Shown: positions 26,033-35,108, numbered from the stretch's first letter. The stretch is 64,000 nt of DNA from Microbacterium salitolerans (GCF_019720895.1 NZ_JAHKSH010000001.1:434001-498000), one strand, 5' to 3'. Numbers and translations: made by a program. Notes: generated by a model not told the origin, from the sequence alone.

Positions 26033-26083
26033 ATGCCGATGTCGATGGATCCGATACCCGTGGCCACGGGGGAGCGACGATGA
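26033..26083 (+). CDS. Possible 16-residue leader ORF upstream of thuA-like gene
   Basis: ATG at 26033 preceded by AAGGAG and a 16-codon frame (MPMSMDPIPVATGERR) whose TGA overlaps the ATG of the ThuA-like gene. The good ribosome site and exact overlap suggest translational coupling, or the degenerate tail of a lost gene. Too short to judge by coding bias. Confidence 0.35.
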   Translation: MPMSMDPIPVATGERR

Positions 26084-26787
26084 GCGCCCGCCGGGCCCTC
26101 GTCGTCCGCGGCGGCTGGGAGGGCCATCACCCCGTCGAGGCGACCGAGCTGTTCCTCCCGTTCCTCGCCGAGAGCGGTTTCGAGGTGCGCGTGGAGGAGT
26201 CGAACGAGATCTACGCGGATCCGGACGTGATGGCGCGCACGGATCTGATCGTGCAATGCGTGACGATGTCCGACATCTCGCGCGAGGCGGTGGCCGGCCT
26301 GCGCGCCGCCGTCGAGGCGGGGACGGGCCTGGCCGGCTGGCACGGCGGCATCGCCGACTCGTACCGTGCGAACTCCGACTACCTGCAGCTGGTCGGCGGG
26401 CAGTTCGCGACGCACCCGTCGAAGCGTCCGGAGGATCGCACGGGCGACGCGTCTGACAACTACCTGACCCACACGATCGACATCACGGCGCTCGGGCGAG
26501 CGCACGAGATCACGGCGGGGATCGAGGACTTCGCCCTCGACACCGAGCAGTACTGGGTGCTCGCCGACGACCTCAACGACGTGCTCGCGACGACGACGCA
26601 CCCGGTTCAGCCTTATCACCCGTGGCATCGGCCGATCACGTCGCCCGCCGTGTGGACGCGGCAGTGGGGGCGCGGGCGCGTGTTCGTCGCGACCCCGGGG
26701 CACGCCCCCGACGTCCTGCGCGACGTGAACGTCCGCACCATCATCGAGAGGGGGATCCTGTGGGCGAGCCGCACGGAATCGGCATAG
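26080..26787 (+). CDS. ThuA-domain (trehalose-utilisation-like) protein
   Basis: 235 residues of a flavodoxin/class-I-glutaminase-like fold: 'RRALVVRGGWEGHHPVEATELF' at the N-terminus, 'LIVQCVTMSDIS' mid-way, 'GTGLAGWHGGIADSYR', then 'YWVLADDLNDVLATTTHP' and 'GRGRVFVATPGHAPDVLRD'. ThuA proteins accompany sugar oxidoreductases in rhizobial and actinobacterial operons, perhaps assisting 3-keto-sugar metabolism. The next gene's GTG lies 28 bases inside its end, so ThuA, oxidoreductase and GH127 form one coupled operon. Confidence 0.87.
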   Translation: MSARRALVVRGGWEGHHPVEATELFLPFLAESGFEVRVEESNEIYADPDVMARTDLIVQCVTMSDISREAVAGLRAAVEAGTGLAGWHGGIADSYRANSDYLQLVGGQFATHPSKRPEDRTGDASDNYLTHTIDITALGRAHEITAGIEDFALDTEQYWVLADDLNDVLATTTHPVQPYHPWHRPITSPAVWTRQWGRGRVFVATPGHAPDVLRDVNVRTIIERGILWASRTESA

Positions 26788-27848
26788 TTGGACTCGGGGT
26801 CATCTCCCGGCAGTACCTCGACACGCTGGCCACTCATCCGGGGGTGCGCATCGTCGCGACCGGCGACCTCGACCGCGCCCGCGCCGAGGCAGTGGCGTCG
26901 GGGATCCCGGGCTGCCGCGCGCTGTCGGTCGACGAGCTCGTCGCGGATCCGGAGGTGCAGACGGTCATCAACCTCACGATCCCCGCCGCGCACGCCGAGG
27001 TCGCGCTGGCCGCGCTCGCCGCGGGCACGGACGTCTTCGGTGAGAAGCCGCTCGCGGCGACGCTGCCGGACGCACGCCGCGTGCTTGCGGCCACGGGACC
27101 CGCGTGGGCGGGATCCGCGCCCGACACCGTGCTGGGGACGGGGATCCAGACCGCCCGCGCCGTCGTCGACGCCGGCGGCATCGGCCGCCCGGTCTCGGCC
27201 GTCGCCACGTGGGTGTCGTCGGGCCACGAGGCGTGGCACCCGCACCCGGACTTCTACTATCGCGACGGCGGCGGGCCGCTGCTCGACATGGGGCCGTACT
27301 ACCTGACGACCCTCTTCCACCTGCTCGGTCCGGTGGCGCGGGTGTTCGGGGCGTCGTCTCGGCCGCGCGCCGTGCGCACGATCGGATCCGGCCCGCGCGC
27401 GGGCGAGGAGATCCCGGTCGAGATCGACACCCACGTCACGGGCGTGCTCGAGCACACCGGCGGCGCGGTGTCGACGGTGACGTTCAGCTTCGACGCCGCG
27501 GGCACCGATGCGGCGCCCCTCGAGATCCACGGCGAGACGGGAACTCTGTCCGTGCCGGATCCCAACGGCTTCGGCGGCGAGGTGCGGGTGCGGAGGCCCA
27601 GGGATCCACAGTGGGCGCCGGTCGATGAGCGCGCGGGCTACGAGGACGCGGGGCGCGGCATCGGCGTGATCGACCACCTGCGCACCGGGTCCGGCCGCGC
27701 GAGCGGCGAGGTCGCCCTGCACGTGCTCGAGATCATGACGGCCCTCGGGGAGTCGGCCCGCAGCGGCCAGCGCATCGATCTCACGACCGCGCCCGAACGC
27801 CCGCCGCTCGTGCCGTTCACACCGGCCGCCGAGTGGAGGAGCGCGTGA
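26760..27848 (+). CDS. Gfo/Idh/MocA-family NAD(P)-dependent sugar oxidoreductase
   Basis: 362 residues from the GTG at 26760, placed just after GAGGGGGAT and giving the usual 'IGIVGLGVISRQYL' Rossmann start (7-20). The conserved EKP (95-97), 'GTDVFGEKPLAATL', and the C-terminal beta-sheet domain with 'GGPLLDMGPYYLTTLFHLLGPV' (in pieces) are clear. The family oxidises or epimerises sugars and inositols. It overlaps ThuA upstream and GH127 downstream (GTGA), so it most likely processes the sugar released by that enzyme. Confidence 0.9.
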   Translation: MGEPHGIGIVGLGVISRQYLDTLATHPGVRIVATGDLDRARAEAVASGIPGCRALSVDELVADPEVQTVINLTIPAAHAEVALAALAAGTDVFGEKPLAATLPDARRVLAATGPAWAGSAPDTVLGTGIQTARAVVDAGGIGRPVSAVATWVSSGHEAWHPHPDFYYRDGGGPLLDMGPYYLTTLFHLLGPVARVFGASSRPRAVRTIGSGPRAGEEIPVEIDTHVTGVLEHTGGAVSTVTFSFDAAGTDAAPLEIHGETGTLSVPDPNGFGGEVRVRRPRDPQWAPVDERAGYEDAGRGIGVIDHLRTGSGRASGEVALHVLEIMTALGESARSGQRIDLTTAPERPPLVPFTPAAEWRSA

Positions 27849-29800
27849 CGGTCGCGCCGGAGCGCGCCGGGCGCACGACACCGCCACGACCCACGAACGA
27901 ACGCGCGGCGACCCGTCTCCGCCCTCTCTCGATCCCCGACGTCACCATCGACGACAGCTTCTGGGCGGCGCGACGCGAGATCGTTCGGGCGTCGACCCTC
28001 CCGCAGCAGGAGCGTCAGCTGCGCGCACCGGGGCAGCAGTTCGACGCGCTGCGGCTCGAGTGGCGCCCGGGTGACGACGAACCCCACATCTTCTGGGAGT
28101 CCGACGTCGCGAAGTGGATCGAGGCGGCCAGCTACGTGCTCGCCCGCGAGGACGACGCGCGACTCGACGCCTCGGTGGATGAGGCCATCGAGCTGCTCGC
28201 GGGTGCCCAGCAGGACGACGGCTACCTGAACACGTACTTCACCGTCGTGCGGCCCGGCGAGCGGTTCACCGACCTCCAGGACGCCCACGAGCTGTACTGC
28301 GCCGGACACCTCATCGAGGCCGGCGTCGCCCATCACGAGGCGACGGGCAAGACGTCGCTGCTCGACATCGTGTGCCGCTACGCCGACCTCATCGACCGGG
28401 AGTTCGGCCCCGGCGGGCCCGCCGAGGGCGGGTACGACGGGCATCAGGAGATCGAGCTCGCCCTGATGAAGCTCCATCGCGCCACCGGGGAGGAGCGCTA
28501 CCTCCGGCTCGCCGGGCGGCTCATCGACGCGCGCGGCACCCAGCCGTTCTACTTCGAGCGCGAGCGCGAGCGCCGCGGAACCCCGGGGTACTTCGACGCG
28601 ATCTTCGAGGAGCGCCCGCGGCGCGCGGACTGGTACCGGCAGTACAACCAGTCGCATCTGCCCGTGCGCGAGCAGACCGAGGCCGTGGGCCACTCCGTGC
28701 GCGCGATGTACATGTACTCGGCCATGGCCGACCTCGCCCGGCAGAACGCCGACGAGGGTCTCCGAGCGGCCTGCGAACGCCTCTGGGACGACCTCGTCGG
28801 CACCAAGCTCTATGTCACCGGCGGGATCGGCGCGCTCGACTCCATCGAGGGATTCGGCCCCGCCTACTACCTCCCGGATGCGGACGGCTACGCCGAGACG
28901 TGCGCCGCGATCGGCCTCGTCTTCTGGGCGCAGCGCATGGCGCTCCTCACGGGCGAGGCGACGTACGTCGATGTCCTTGAGCGCGCGCTCTACAACGGCG
29001 TGCTCTCCGGCGCCTCGGACGACGGCACCTGCTATTTCTACGGGAACCCGCTGGCGAGCGACGGAGCCGCCGCGCGCAGCGAGTGGTTCGGCGTCGCCTG
29101 CTGTCCGCCGAACCTCGCGCGCCTCGTCTCCTCGCTCGAGCACTACATCTACGCCGTCGATGACCGCGGCATCACCGTCAACCTCTACGTCGCGGGCAGT
29201 GCGGCGTTCGCGCACGACGGCCAGCGGATCCAGCTGACGCAGCGCACCGGATACCCCTGGAGCGGCGACGTAGAACTCACCATCGAGGCGCCCGGCGCGA
29301 CGGATGCCGCCATCCGGCTGCGGATCCCGGAGTGGGCGAAGGAGTGGACGGCGAGCGTGAACGGGCGGCGGGTCGAGGCCGCGACCGTGAACGGCTACCT
29401 CGTGCTCGAGCGCACCTGGGCCTCCGGCGACCGCATCTCGCTCGCGCTGGGCATGCGGCCCGAGCGCGTGTGGGCCCACCCGCGCGTCGCCGCGAGCCTC
29501 GGGAAGGTGGCGATCCAGCGGGGGCCGATCGTCCACTGCGTAGAGGAGGTCGACAACGCCGCGCCGGTGCCGGCGCTCGCGATCGGCCGCGGATCCGAGT
29601 TCCGCGTCGAACACGACGCGGAGCGCGGCATCGACAGCATCGTCGTGGACGGTGTCGTCGAGTCGCGGGAGACGGGCACGCTGTACACGACCGACGCCCC
29701 CGCCACGGAGACCACGCAGGTGCGCACCGTGCCGTACTTCTCCTGGGCGAACCGCGGATCCGGCACCATGGCGGTCTGGGTGCGGGAGGCGGCGGGCTGA
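27845..29800 (+). CDS. GH127 beta-L-arabinofuranosidase-like enzyme (intracellular)
   Basis: 651 residues, the size of HypBA1 from Bifidobacterium. An (alpha/alpha)6 barrel (about 25-440) is followed by two beta-sandwich domains. The zinc/thiolate centre of GH127 can be placed: Glu335 in 'IEGFGP', Glu351 and Cys353 in 'GYAETCAA', and Cys419-Cys420 in 'GVACCPPNLAR'. These correspond to Glu322, Glu338, Cys340, Cys417 and Cys418 of HypBA1, where Cys417 is the nucleophile. No signal peptide. A GTG at 27845 overlaps the previous stop and has GGAGG four to six bases upstream; a GTG at 27833 is an alternative. It likely removes terminal beta-L-arabinofuranose. Confidence 0.9.
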   Translation: MTVAPERAGRTTPPRPTNERAATRLRPLSIPDVTIDDSFWAARREIVRASTLPQQERQLRAPGQQFDALRLEWRPGDDEPHIFWESDVAKWIEAASYVLAREDDARLDASVDEAIELLAGAQQDDGYLNTYFTVVRPGERFTDLQDAHELYCAGHLIEAGVAHHEATGKTSLLDIVCRYADLIDREFGPGGPAEGGYDGHQEIELALMKLHRATGEERYLRLAGRLIDARGTQPFYFERERERRGTPGYFDAIFEERPRRADWYRQYNQSHLPVREQTEAVGHSVRAMYMYSAMADLARQNADEGLRAACERLWDDLVGTKLYVTGGIGALDSIEGFGPAYYLPDADGYAETCAAIGLVFWAQRMALLTGEATYVDVLERALYNGVLSGASDDGTCYFYGNPLASDGAAARSEWFGVACCPPNLARLVSSLEHYIYAVDDRGITVNLYVAGSAAFAHDGQRIQLTQRTGYPWSGDVELTIEAPGATDAAIRLRIPEWAKEWTASVNGRRVEAATVNGYLVLERTWASGDRISLALGMRPERVWAHPRVAASLGKVAIQRGPIVHCVEEVDNAAPVPALAIGRGSEFRVEHDAERGIDSIVVDGVVESRETGTLYTTDAPATETTQVRTVPYFSWANRGSGTMAVWVREAAG

Positions 29801-29887
29801 CGACACGCCTCACGGCAGAGGGGCCGCCAGTGAGATCGACGCGGCACGACGTTCGGATGCGGTGACCGCACTCAGCCAACCGCGGCT

Positions 29888-29926
29888 CGCGTCGACCGCC
29901 CTCGAGAAGCGAAGGCGGTCGACGCG
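29888..29926. terminator. Bidirectional terminator between GH127 and alkylsulfatase genes
   Basis: CGCGTCGACCGCC (29888-29900) pairs perfectly with GGCGGTCGACGCG (29914-29926) around a 13-base loop, between convergent genes. Confidence 0.75.
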
Positions 29927-29938
29927 GTGCCTCACCCG

Positions 29939-31813
29939 TCAGGGGGTGACGATGTTGAACGCCGGATTGCCTGCTGTGAGCACGGACGTGAGGGTCTCGA
30001 ATGCCGTGGCGTCGCCAGTGATCTCGACGCCCGGGCTGTCCACGTCACCCGCGACGAGCGCGATCAGGCGCGGCTTCGTCAGCGACAGGGTCGCCTGTGC
30101 GGTCGATGCGTCTGCAGACTTCTCGATGTAGACGAGAACGCCGTTGCGCAGGGTCACGCGGAAATTGCGGTCCTCATCAGTCATCGTGAAGTCGAGAGCG
30201 ACGTCCAGATCCCAGGCGCGCGGGCCGTCCACCGAGATCGCCACCGAGTCGAAGAGCTGCTCGACGGTGAGCTGCGCGACGATCTCGGGAGCGTTCGACG
30301 TCGTCGGCGTCCCGAAGTTCCCCGTCCGCAGCTCCGTGGCACCGGACATGTAGAAGTTCCGCCAGGTGCCGTTCTCCGACCCGTAGGCGAGCTGCACGAG
30401 GGTCGCCGCGTAGAGCTCGCGCACGGCGGTGTTCTCCGGCTCGGTGAAGATCGCGTGATCGAGCAGCGTCGCCGCCCAGCGGAAGTCGCCTTCGTCGTAC
30501 GCAGCCTGGGCGACCTCGACGACGCGATCGATGCCGCCGATGGCGGCGACGTAGCGTTCGCCGAGGGGCTTCGGCGGGTGCGGCCAGAGACGAGCAGGGT
30601 TGCCGTCGAACCACCCCATGTACCGCTGATAGATCGCCTTGACGTTGTGGCTCACGCTGCCGTAGTAGCCGCGGGCGTGCCACGAGTTCTCCAGAACCGC
30701 GGGGAGCTGGATCGCCTCGGCGATCTCGGCCCCGGTCATGCCCTGGTTCGTCATCCGCAGCGTCTGATCGTGCAGGTACGAGTAGAGGTCGCGCTGGAGT
30801 CCGAGGAACTCCACGATCTCGGCGTTGCCCCACGTCGGCCAGTGGTGCGAGGCGAAGACGACGTCGGCCTGATCGCCGTACCGCTCGATCGCCTCGGTCA
30901 GGTAGCGCGACCACACGTGGGGATCGCGCACGAGTGCGCCGCGCAGCGTCAGCAGGTTGTGGAGGGTGTGCGTGGCGTTCTCGGCCATGCACAGCGCGCG
31001 GTACTTCGGGAACAGGAAATGCATCTCTGCCGGCGCTTCCGTGCCCGGCGCCATCTGGAACTCGACGACGAGCCCGTCGATCGTGTGCGTCTCGCCGGTC
31101 TGCGCGACCTCGATCGTCGGCGGGATGATCCCCGCGTGTCCGGTCGACGTCGTCTGTCCGAGTCCGGCGCCGACGGCGCCCTTCGCGCTGCGCTCGAGTG
31201 CCGCGCCGTACATGTAGCCGGCGCGACGTGCCATCGCCGTCCCGGCGTAGACGTTCTCGGCGACGGCCTCGGCGACGATGCCCTCGGGGGCGAAGATCGG
31301 CACGCTGCCGGACTCGACGTCTTCCCTGGAGACGATGCCGAAGATGCCGCCGAAGTGGTCGATGTGGCTGTGCGTGAAGATGACCGCGACCACCGGGCGC
31401 TCGCCGCGGTGCTGGCGGTACAGCCGAAGCGCCGCCTCCGCGGTCTCCTTGGAGATGAGCGGATCGATGACGATCACGCCGGTGTCCGCTTCGATGAAGC
31501 TCACGTTCGACAGGTCGAATCCGCGCACCTGGTAGATGCCCTCGACGACCTCGAAGAGGCCGTGCTTCGAGACGAGCATGGACTGGCGCCAGAGGCTGGG
31601 GTTGACCGTGTCCGGGGCATCGCCCGTGATGAAGTCGTAGGTGTCGGCGTCCCAGACGACGTCTCCGGCGTCATCTCGGACGACGGCCGGGGTCAGCGTT
31701 CCGAGGAAGCCTCGTTCTGCCGCGTCGATGTCTCGCGTGTCGTCGAAGGGGAGAGCGGACTTCAGCTCTTCCTGCTGCTTCCTGATCGCTGCCGTTGCAT
31801 CGTTCTGCACCAC
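29939..31813 (-). CDS. Linear primary-alkylsulfatase (SdsA1-type, metallo-beta-lactamase fold)
   Basis: 624 residues from the GTG at 31813, five bases after AGGAGG; a GTG one codon on and another 20 codons upstream are possible. The zinc motif THSHIDHFGG is in the metallo-beta-lactamase domain. It is followed by 'MHFLFPKYRALCMAENATHTLHN' (in pieces), typical of alkylsulfatases, a dimerisation region, and a C-terminal sterol-carrier-like domain ('DVALDFTMTDEDRNFRVTLRNG'). It hydrolyses medium-chain alkyl sulfates such as SDS to alcohol and sulfate. Unlike Pseudomonas SdsA1 there is no export signal, so it should act in the cytoplasm. Confidence 0.92.
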   Translation of the reverse strand: MVQNDATAAIRKQQEELKSALPFDDTRDIDAAERGFLGTLTPAVVRDDAGDVVWDADTYDFITGDAPDTVNPSLWRQSMLVSKHGLFEVVEGIYQVRGFDLSNVSFIEADTGVIVIDPLISKETAEAALRLYRQHRGERPVVAVIFTHSHIDHFGGIFGIVSREDVESGSVPIFAPEGIVAEAVAENVYAGTAMARRAGYMYGAALERSAKGAVGAGLGQTTSTGHAGIIPPTIEVAQTGETHTIDGLVVEFQMAPGTEAPAEMHFLFPKYRALCMAENATHTLHNLLTLRGALVRDPHVWSRYLTEAIERYGDQADVVFASHHWPTWGNAEIVEFLGLQRDLYSYLHDQTLRMTNQGMTGAEIAEAIQLPAVLENSWHARGYYGSVSHNVKAIYQRYMGWFDGNPARLWPHPPKPLGERYVAAIGGIDRVVEVAQAAYDEGDFRWAATLLDHAIFTEPENTAVRELYAATLVQLAYGSENGTWRNFYMSGATELRTGNFGTPTTSNAPEIVAQLTVEQLFDSVAISVDGPRAWDLDVALDFTMTDEDRNFRVTLRNGVLVYIEKSADASTAQATLSLTKPRLIALVAGDVDSPGVEITGDATAFETLTSVLTAGNPAFNIVTP

Positions 31814-32332
31814 ATTGGCCTCCTGATAGTCTGCCCGCACTGTCGCGCCGGGATCCTCATGGCTCAGCCTCACACAGCCGGATTGAACGCGCCAGACTCG
31901 AGTTCGGCAGCGCGCCTCGCGTTCCGCGCCGAGTCTCGTTCGGCTGCGGCAGATGCGGTGCGACAGGGCTCCGATCCACGGCTCGCGCGGCGATCGCGCC
32001 CGGGTCGCTCACCTGCATCTGGCCCCCGCCCAAGGCGCGTTGCGACGCTCACGAACCTCGCCCCGATCGTCGACGCCGCCGACGGAGCAGTCGAGCACCA
32101 CCGGGGATCCGCGACGAGGTCGCTGCGCATCGCCATCGTGACGCGGACCGCGCGCGCCAGCTGCCGAAGCGGACGGCAGGTGGGCCCGGGCAGTTGACCC
32201 CGGTCGAAGACGAGGCCACGATGAGACCGTCGGCGGTCGTCGTGTCCTGATCCTCCCCTGTCGGCGATCCCTTCAGCAGACCCTCACCATCCGATCCGGG
32301 CGTCGCCCGGTCGATCAGCCCTGGAGCGCGTC
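31814..32332. other. Gene-free stretch with decayed-looking sequence
   Basis: 519 bases. The first 60 hold the alkylsulfatase leader with its AGGAGG. The remaining frames on both strands are Arg/Ala/Ser-rich, interrupted, and match no family I recognise. It could be the remnant of a regulator gene. The last 40 bases are the leader of the hydrolase gene, with a GGAG at 32323. Confidence 0.45.
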
Positions 32333-33169
32333 ATGACCTTCGTGATCACCGATGACGGTACGGAAATCTACGTCAGGGACTGGGGTCCCCGTGACGCTCA
32401 GCCCATCATGTTCCACCACGGTTGGCCCTTGTCAGCCGACGACTGGGACTCCCAGATGCTCTACTTCCTCGGCAAGGGCTTCCGCGTCGTCGCCAGCGAC
32501 CGGCGCGGACACGGCCGCTCCTCGCAGCCCAGCGTCGGTCACGACATGGACCACTACGCCAGCGATGCCCACGCCGTCGTCGAGCACCTCGACCTCCGCA
32601 ACGCTGTTCACGTCGGCCACTCGACCGGCGGTGGCCAGGTCGCCCGCTACGTCGCGAAGTACGGCGAACCCCAGGGGCGTGTCGCCAAGGCCGTCCTCGT
32701 CTCCGCCGTTCCGCCGCTCATGGTGCAGACCGACGACAACCCCGAGGGCACTCCGCTTTCGGTCTTCGACGGATTCCGCGACGCGCTGGCAGCGAATCGC
32801 GCGGAGTTCTTCCACGACGTCGCCTCGGGCCCGTTCTACGGGTTCAACCGCCCGGGTGCGAACGTGTCGGAGCCGGTGATCGCGAACTGGTGGCGTCAGG
32901 GAATGACCGGAAGCGCCCTCGCCCACTACGAGGGCATCAAGGCATTCTCCGAGACCGACCAGACCGAAGACCTCAAGGCCATCTCCGTGCCGGTCCTTGT
33001 CCTCCACGGCGATGACGACCAGGTCGTTCCGTACGAGGCCTCCTCGGTCAAGCAGGCCGAGCTTCTCCGCAACGCCACTCTCAAGATCTACGAGGGCTAC
33101 CCGCACGGCATGCTGACCACGCACGCGGACGTCATCAACCCCGACATCCTCGCCTTCATCCAGCAGTAG
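32333..33169 (+). CDS. Alpha/beta hydrolase (non-haem chloroperoxidase / arylesterase type)
   Basis: 278 residues, full length. 'HHGWPLSADDWDSQM' gives the oxyanion-hole segment. The nucleophile elbow is GHSTGG (Ser96 region), the acid 'LHGDDDQVVP', and the catalytic His 'YEGYPHGM'. This arrangement, with 'DRRGHGRSSQP', is that of cofactor-free haloperoxidases/perhydrolases, which in vivo are probably esterases. Cytoplasmic. Codon use is as in its neighbours. A hairpin follows at 33187. Confidence 0.92.
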   Translation: MTFVITDDGTEIYVRDWGPRDAQPIMFHHGWPLSADDWDSQMLYFLGKGFRVVASDRRGHGRSSQPSVGHDMDHYASDAHAVVEHLDLRNAVHVGHSTGGGQVARYVAKYGEPQGRVAKAVLVSAVPPLMVQTDDNPEGTPLSVFDGFRDALAANRAEFFHDVASGPFYGFNRPGANVSEPVIANWWRQGMTGSALAHYEGIKAFSETDQTEDLKAISVPVLVLHGDDDQVVPYEASSVKQAELLRNATLKIYEGYPHGMLTTHADVINPDILAFIQQ

Positions 33170-33186
33170 TCCTGCGCGGACTGTCA

Positions 33187-33219
33187 AGCGGCGCGTTCGG
33201 AGTTCTCGAGCGCGCCGCT
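33187..33219 (+). terminator. Terminator hairpin of the hydrolase gene
   Basis: AGCGGCGCG (33187-33195) pairs with CGCGCCGCT (33211-33219), loop of 15 bases. It begins 18 bases after the stop codon. The next 220 bases hold no recognised gene. Confidence 0.6.
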
Positions 33220-33437
33220 CCTCGATCGTCTGCTGCACGAAGAGGTACGTCGCCCATGATCGGCTGCCGCTCCGGGCATCCGGAAGTCAGCAAGGGCGGT
33301 CGGTGAGGGGGATGAGGCCCGGATGCAGCTCACCGTTCGACGTCGCGGGCTGCGGTGGTGCGTCACGCGAGGACGTCCAGCTGCCCCTCCGCCGTCGCCG
33401 AGTCGAAGAACGCCATCTCTCTCCGCCCGCACACGAC

Positions 33438-33463
33438 GAAGCCCCCGATTTCTCGGGGGCTTC
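33438..33463. terminator. Terminator downstream of tRNA-Ser
   Basis: GAAGCCCCCGA (33438-33448) pairs with TCGGGGGCTTC (33453-33463). It sits three bases past the 3' CCA of the tRNA on the minus strand, and the symmetric stem could work both ways. Confidence 0.75.
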
Positions 33464-33465
33464 AG

Positions 33466-33555
33466 TGGCGGTGACGGTGGGATTTGAACCCACGGTAGGG
33501 GTGAACCTACACAACATTTCGAGTGTTGCACCTTCGGCCGCTCGGACACGTCACC
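33466..33555 (-). tRNA. tRNA-Ser (anticodon CGA)
   Basis: 90 bases on the minus strand including an encoded CCA. The acceptor stem GGTGACG / CGTCACC, discriminator G, long serine-type variable arm and T-loop GGTTCAAATCC are present. The anticodon loop CTCGAAA gives CGA, reading UCG serine codons. The length fits a class II tRNA. Confidence 0.96.
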
Positions 33556-33659
33556 GAGATCAAGTTTACGGACGCGTCACCTGGGTGACAAATCCGGGCC
33601 CTGGGGATCCGCTGACAGGCGTGTCGGGTGGGACCGTCTGAACGCAGGGCCGGTGCTCC

Positions 33660-33872
33660 GGTGACGCGTGTAGCCGTTCGTGCACCGCGAAACGGTCGAG
33701 GGCGTCACCTGAGTGCGAGGCCGATCGTTCCCGTGACGCCGATGACCCTTCGTGCCCGCGGGGAGAGGCGTACGCGTCATGCGAGCGTGCCACCCGCGCG
33801 TGTCGGGGATCCGCGTGCGCCGAAACACGGGCGAAGCACTGGGGCCAGAACCGCTGTGTTCCGGGACACGCG
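33660..33872. repeat. Cluster of imperfect palindromes beside the tRNA
   Basis: Three nested inverted repeats fill the 333-base gap between tRNA-Ser and the LacI gene. 33660-33719 has arms GGTGACGC/GCGTCACC with inner CCGTT/AAACGG. 33733-33779 has arms GTGACGC/GCGTCA. 33797-33872 has arms CGCGTGTC/GACACGCG with inner AAACAC/GTGTT. They resemble families B and C in size and design but not in sequence. I see no gene in this stretch. Confidence 0.5.
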
Positions 33873-33888
33873 TTGACGCGAAGCGCCC

Positions 33889-34911
33889 CTACGAGAATGC
33901 GACGGTCGATCCGCGGATCACGTCGCGCACGGGGAGGTGGTGCACGCCGGATCCGATGCCCTTGCCGTCGAGCGCGTCGAAGATGTGCTGTGCCGCGGCG
34001 CGGCCGAGCCCCTGCAGGTTGGCGTCGACGCTGCTGAGTCCGGGGCGTGAGTTCTCAGCGACGACGGTCCAGTTGTCGTATCCCATCACGGCGACGTCGG
34101 TCGGCACCTGCTGGCCGCGATCGCGGGCGGTGTCGAGCACGCCGCGTGCGATCTGGTCGGATCCGCAGAAGATCGCGTCGATGTCGGCGTGACGGTCGAA
34201 CAGCATCGACGAGGCGGCGCGCCCCCAGTGCTCGGTCCACTCCGACAGCATGGGGTCGGCCACGAACGAGAGTCCGGCGGCGTCGAGCGCCTGGCGTGCG
34301 CCGACGATGCGGTCGTGGGTCGCGGCGTACGTGGGGTCGCCGCCGATGTGGGCGATGCGGGTGCGTCCGCACGCGATGAGGTGCTCGATGGCCTGGCGGC
34401 CGCCCGCGACGTTGTCGGGGGTGAGGGAGAGGTCGCGCGGATCGTTCGAGGGGGCGTACGCGTACACGGACGGCACCGGCAGGTCTCGGCCGAGGCTCGC
34501 ACGCGGGTCGGTCTTGTCGCCGACGACGATGATCCCGTCGACGCGGCGGCTGAGGAGGGCTCGCAGATGGTGCTGCTCGCGTACGGAGTCGCCGCGGGCG
34601 TCGCAGAGGAACACATCGATCTTTCCCGCGCCGAACGCGTCCTCCGCGCCCATGAGGATCGGGATCATGAAGCGCCCCTCGAGGTCGCTCGTGAGAAGGC
34701 CGACGGTGCCGGTGCGGCCGGCCGTGAGCCCGCGCGCGACGGCGTTGGGGGTGAAGCCGACGGCTTCGGCGGCTTCGAGGACGCGACTGCGGGTGGCGGC
34801 CGCGACGTCGCTGCGCCCGTTAAGCGCCTTCGAGGCGGTGGCGAGGGAGACGCCGGCGCGCTCGGCGACGTCGCTGAGTGTGGCAGCGCGGCTCGGAATC
34901 TGGGGTTCCAT
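33889..34911 (-). CDS. LacI-family transcriptional regulator
   Basis: 340 residues. The start at 34911 (MEPQIPSRA) is chosen because it immediately precedes the DNA-binding headpiece 'ATLSDVAERAGVSLATASKA' and 'LNGRSDVAAATRSRVLEAAE'. Upstream in-frame codons run into the divergent promoter. The periplasmic-binding-like sensor domain follows ('TGTVGLLTSDLEGRFMIPIL', 'DAIFCGSDQIARGVL'). It is transcribed away from the ABC/GH127 genes starting at 35109, the usual arrangement for a local repressor released by a sugar ligand. Confidence 0.92.
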   Translation of the reverse strand: MEPQIPSRAATLSDVAERAGVSLATASKALNGRSDVAAATRSRVLEAAEAVGFTPNAVARGLTAGRTGTVGLLTSDLEGRFMIPILMGAEDAFGAGKIDVFLCDARGDSVREQHHLRALLSRRVDGIIVVGDKTDPRASLGRDLPVPSVYAYAPSNDPRDLSLTPDNVAGGRQAIEHLIACGRTRIAHIGGDPTYAATHDRIVGARQALDAAGLSFVADPMLSEWTEHWGRAASSMLFDRHADIDAIFCGSDQIARGVLDTARDRGQQVPTDVAVMGYDNWTVVAENSRPGLSSVDANLQGLGRAAAQHIFDALDGKGIGSGVHHLPVRDVIRGSTVAFS

Positions 34912-34984
34912 CCCCCTAGGGTGCCACGCAGGCGGCTCGAAAGCGCCCAATGGGTACGAGGAAAAACGAAGTCCTGAGAGAGTA

Positions 34985-35030
34985 TTGACCCCCGTATTTC
35001 TGGGCCCTATGCTCACCGAAAGGCATTTCG
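34985..35030 (+). promoter_or_regulatory. Promoter and LacI-type operator of the arabinoside ABC operon
   Basis: -35 TTGACC (34985-34990), 17-base spacer, -10 TATGCT (35008-35013). The palindrome CGAAA-GGCA-TTTCG (35017-35030) covers the expected transcript start, a good place for repression. The LacI protein encoded 78 bases away on the other strand is the likely binder. Confidence 0.7.
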
Positions 35031-35108
35031 ATACTTTCCGAGATGCATCCTGCCGCACCAGGAACCTGCCCAGTGTCGGGCGAACGACTCGATGAGGAGC
35101 CACAGAAC

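Noticed and set aside
31870-32250. Small ORFs on both strands between alkylsulfatase and hydrolase
   Set aside because: Arg/Ser/Ala-rich on both strands, no ribosome site, no recognisable family; left as gene-free sequence.
33184-33549. 121-codon minus-strand frame
   Set aside because: It runs through the tRNA-Ser and its terminator; composition is not protein-like.
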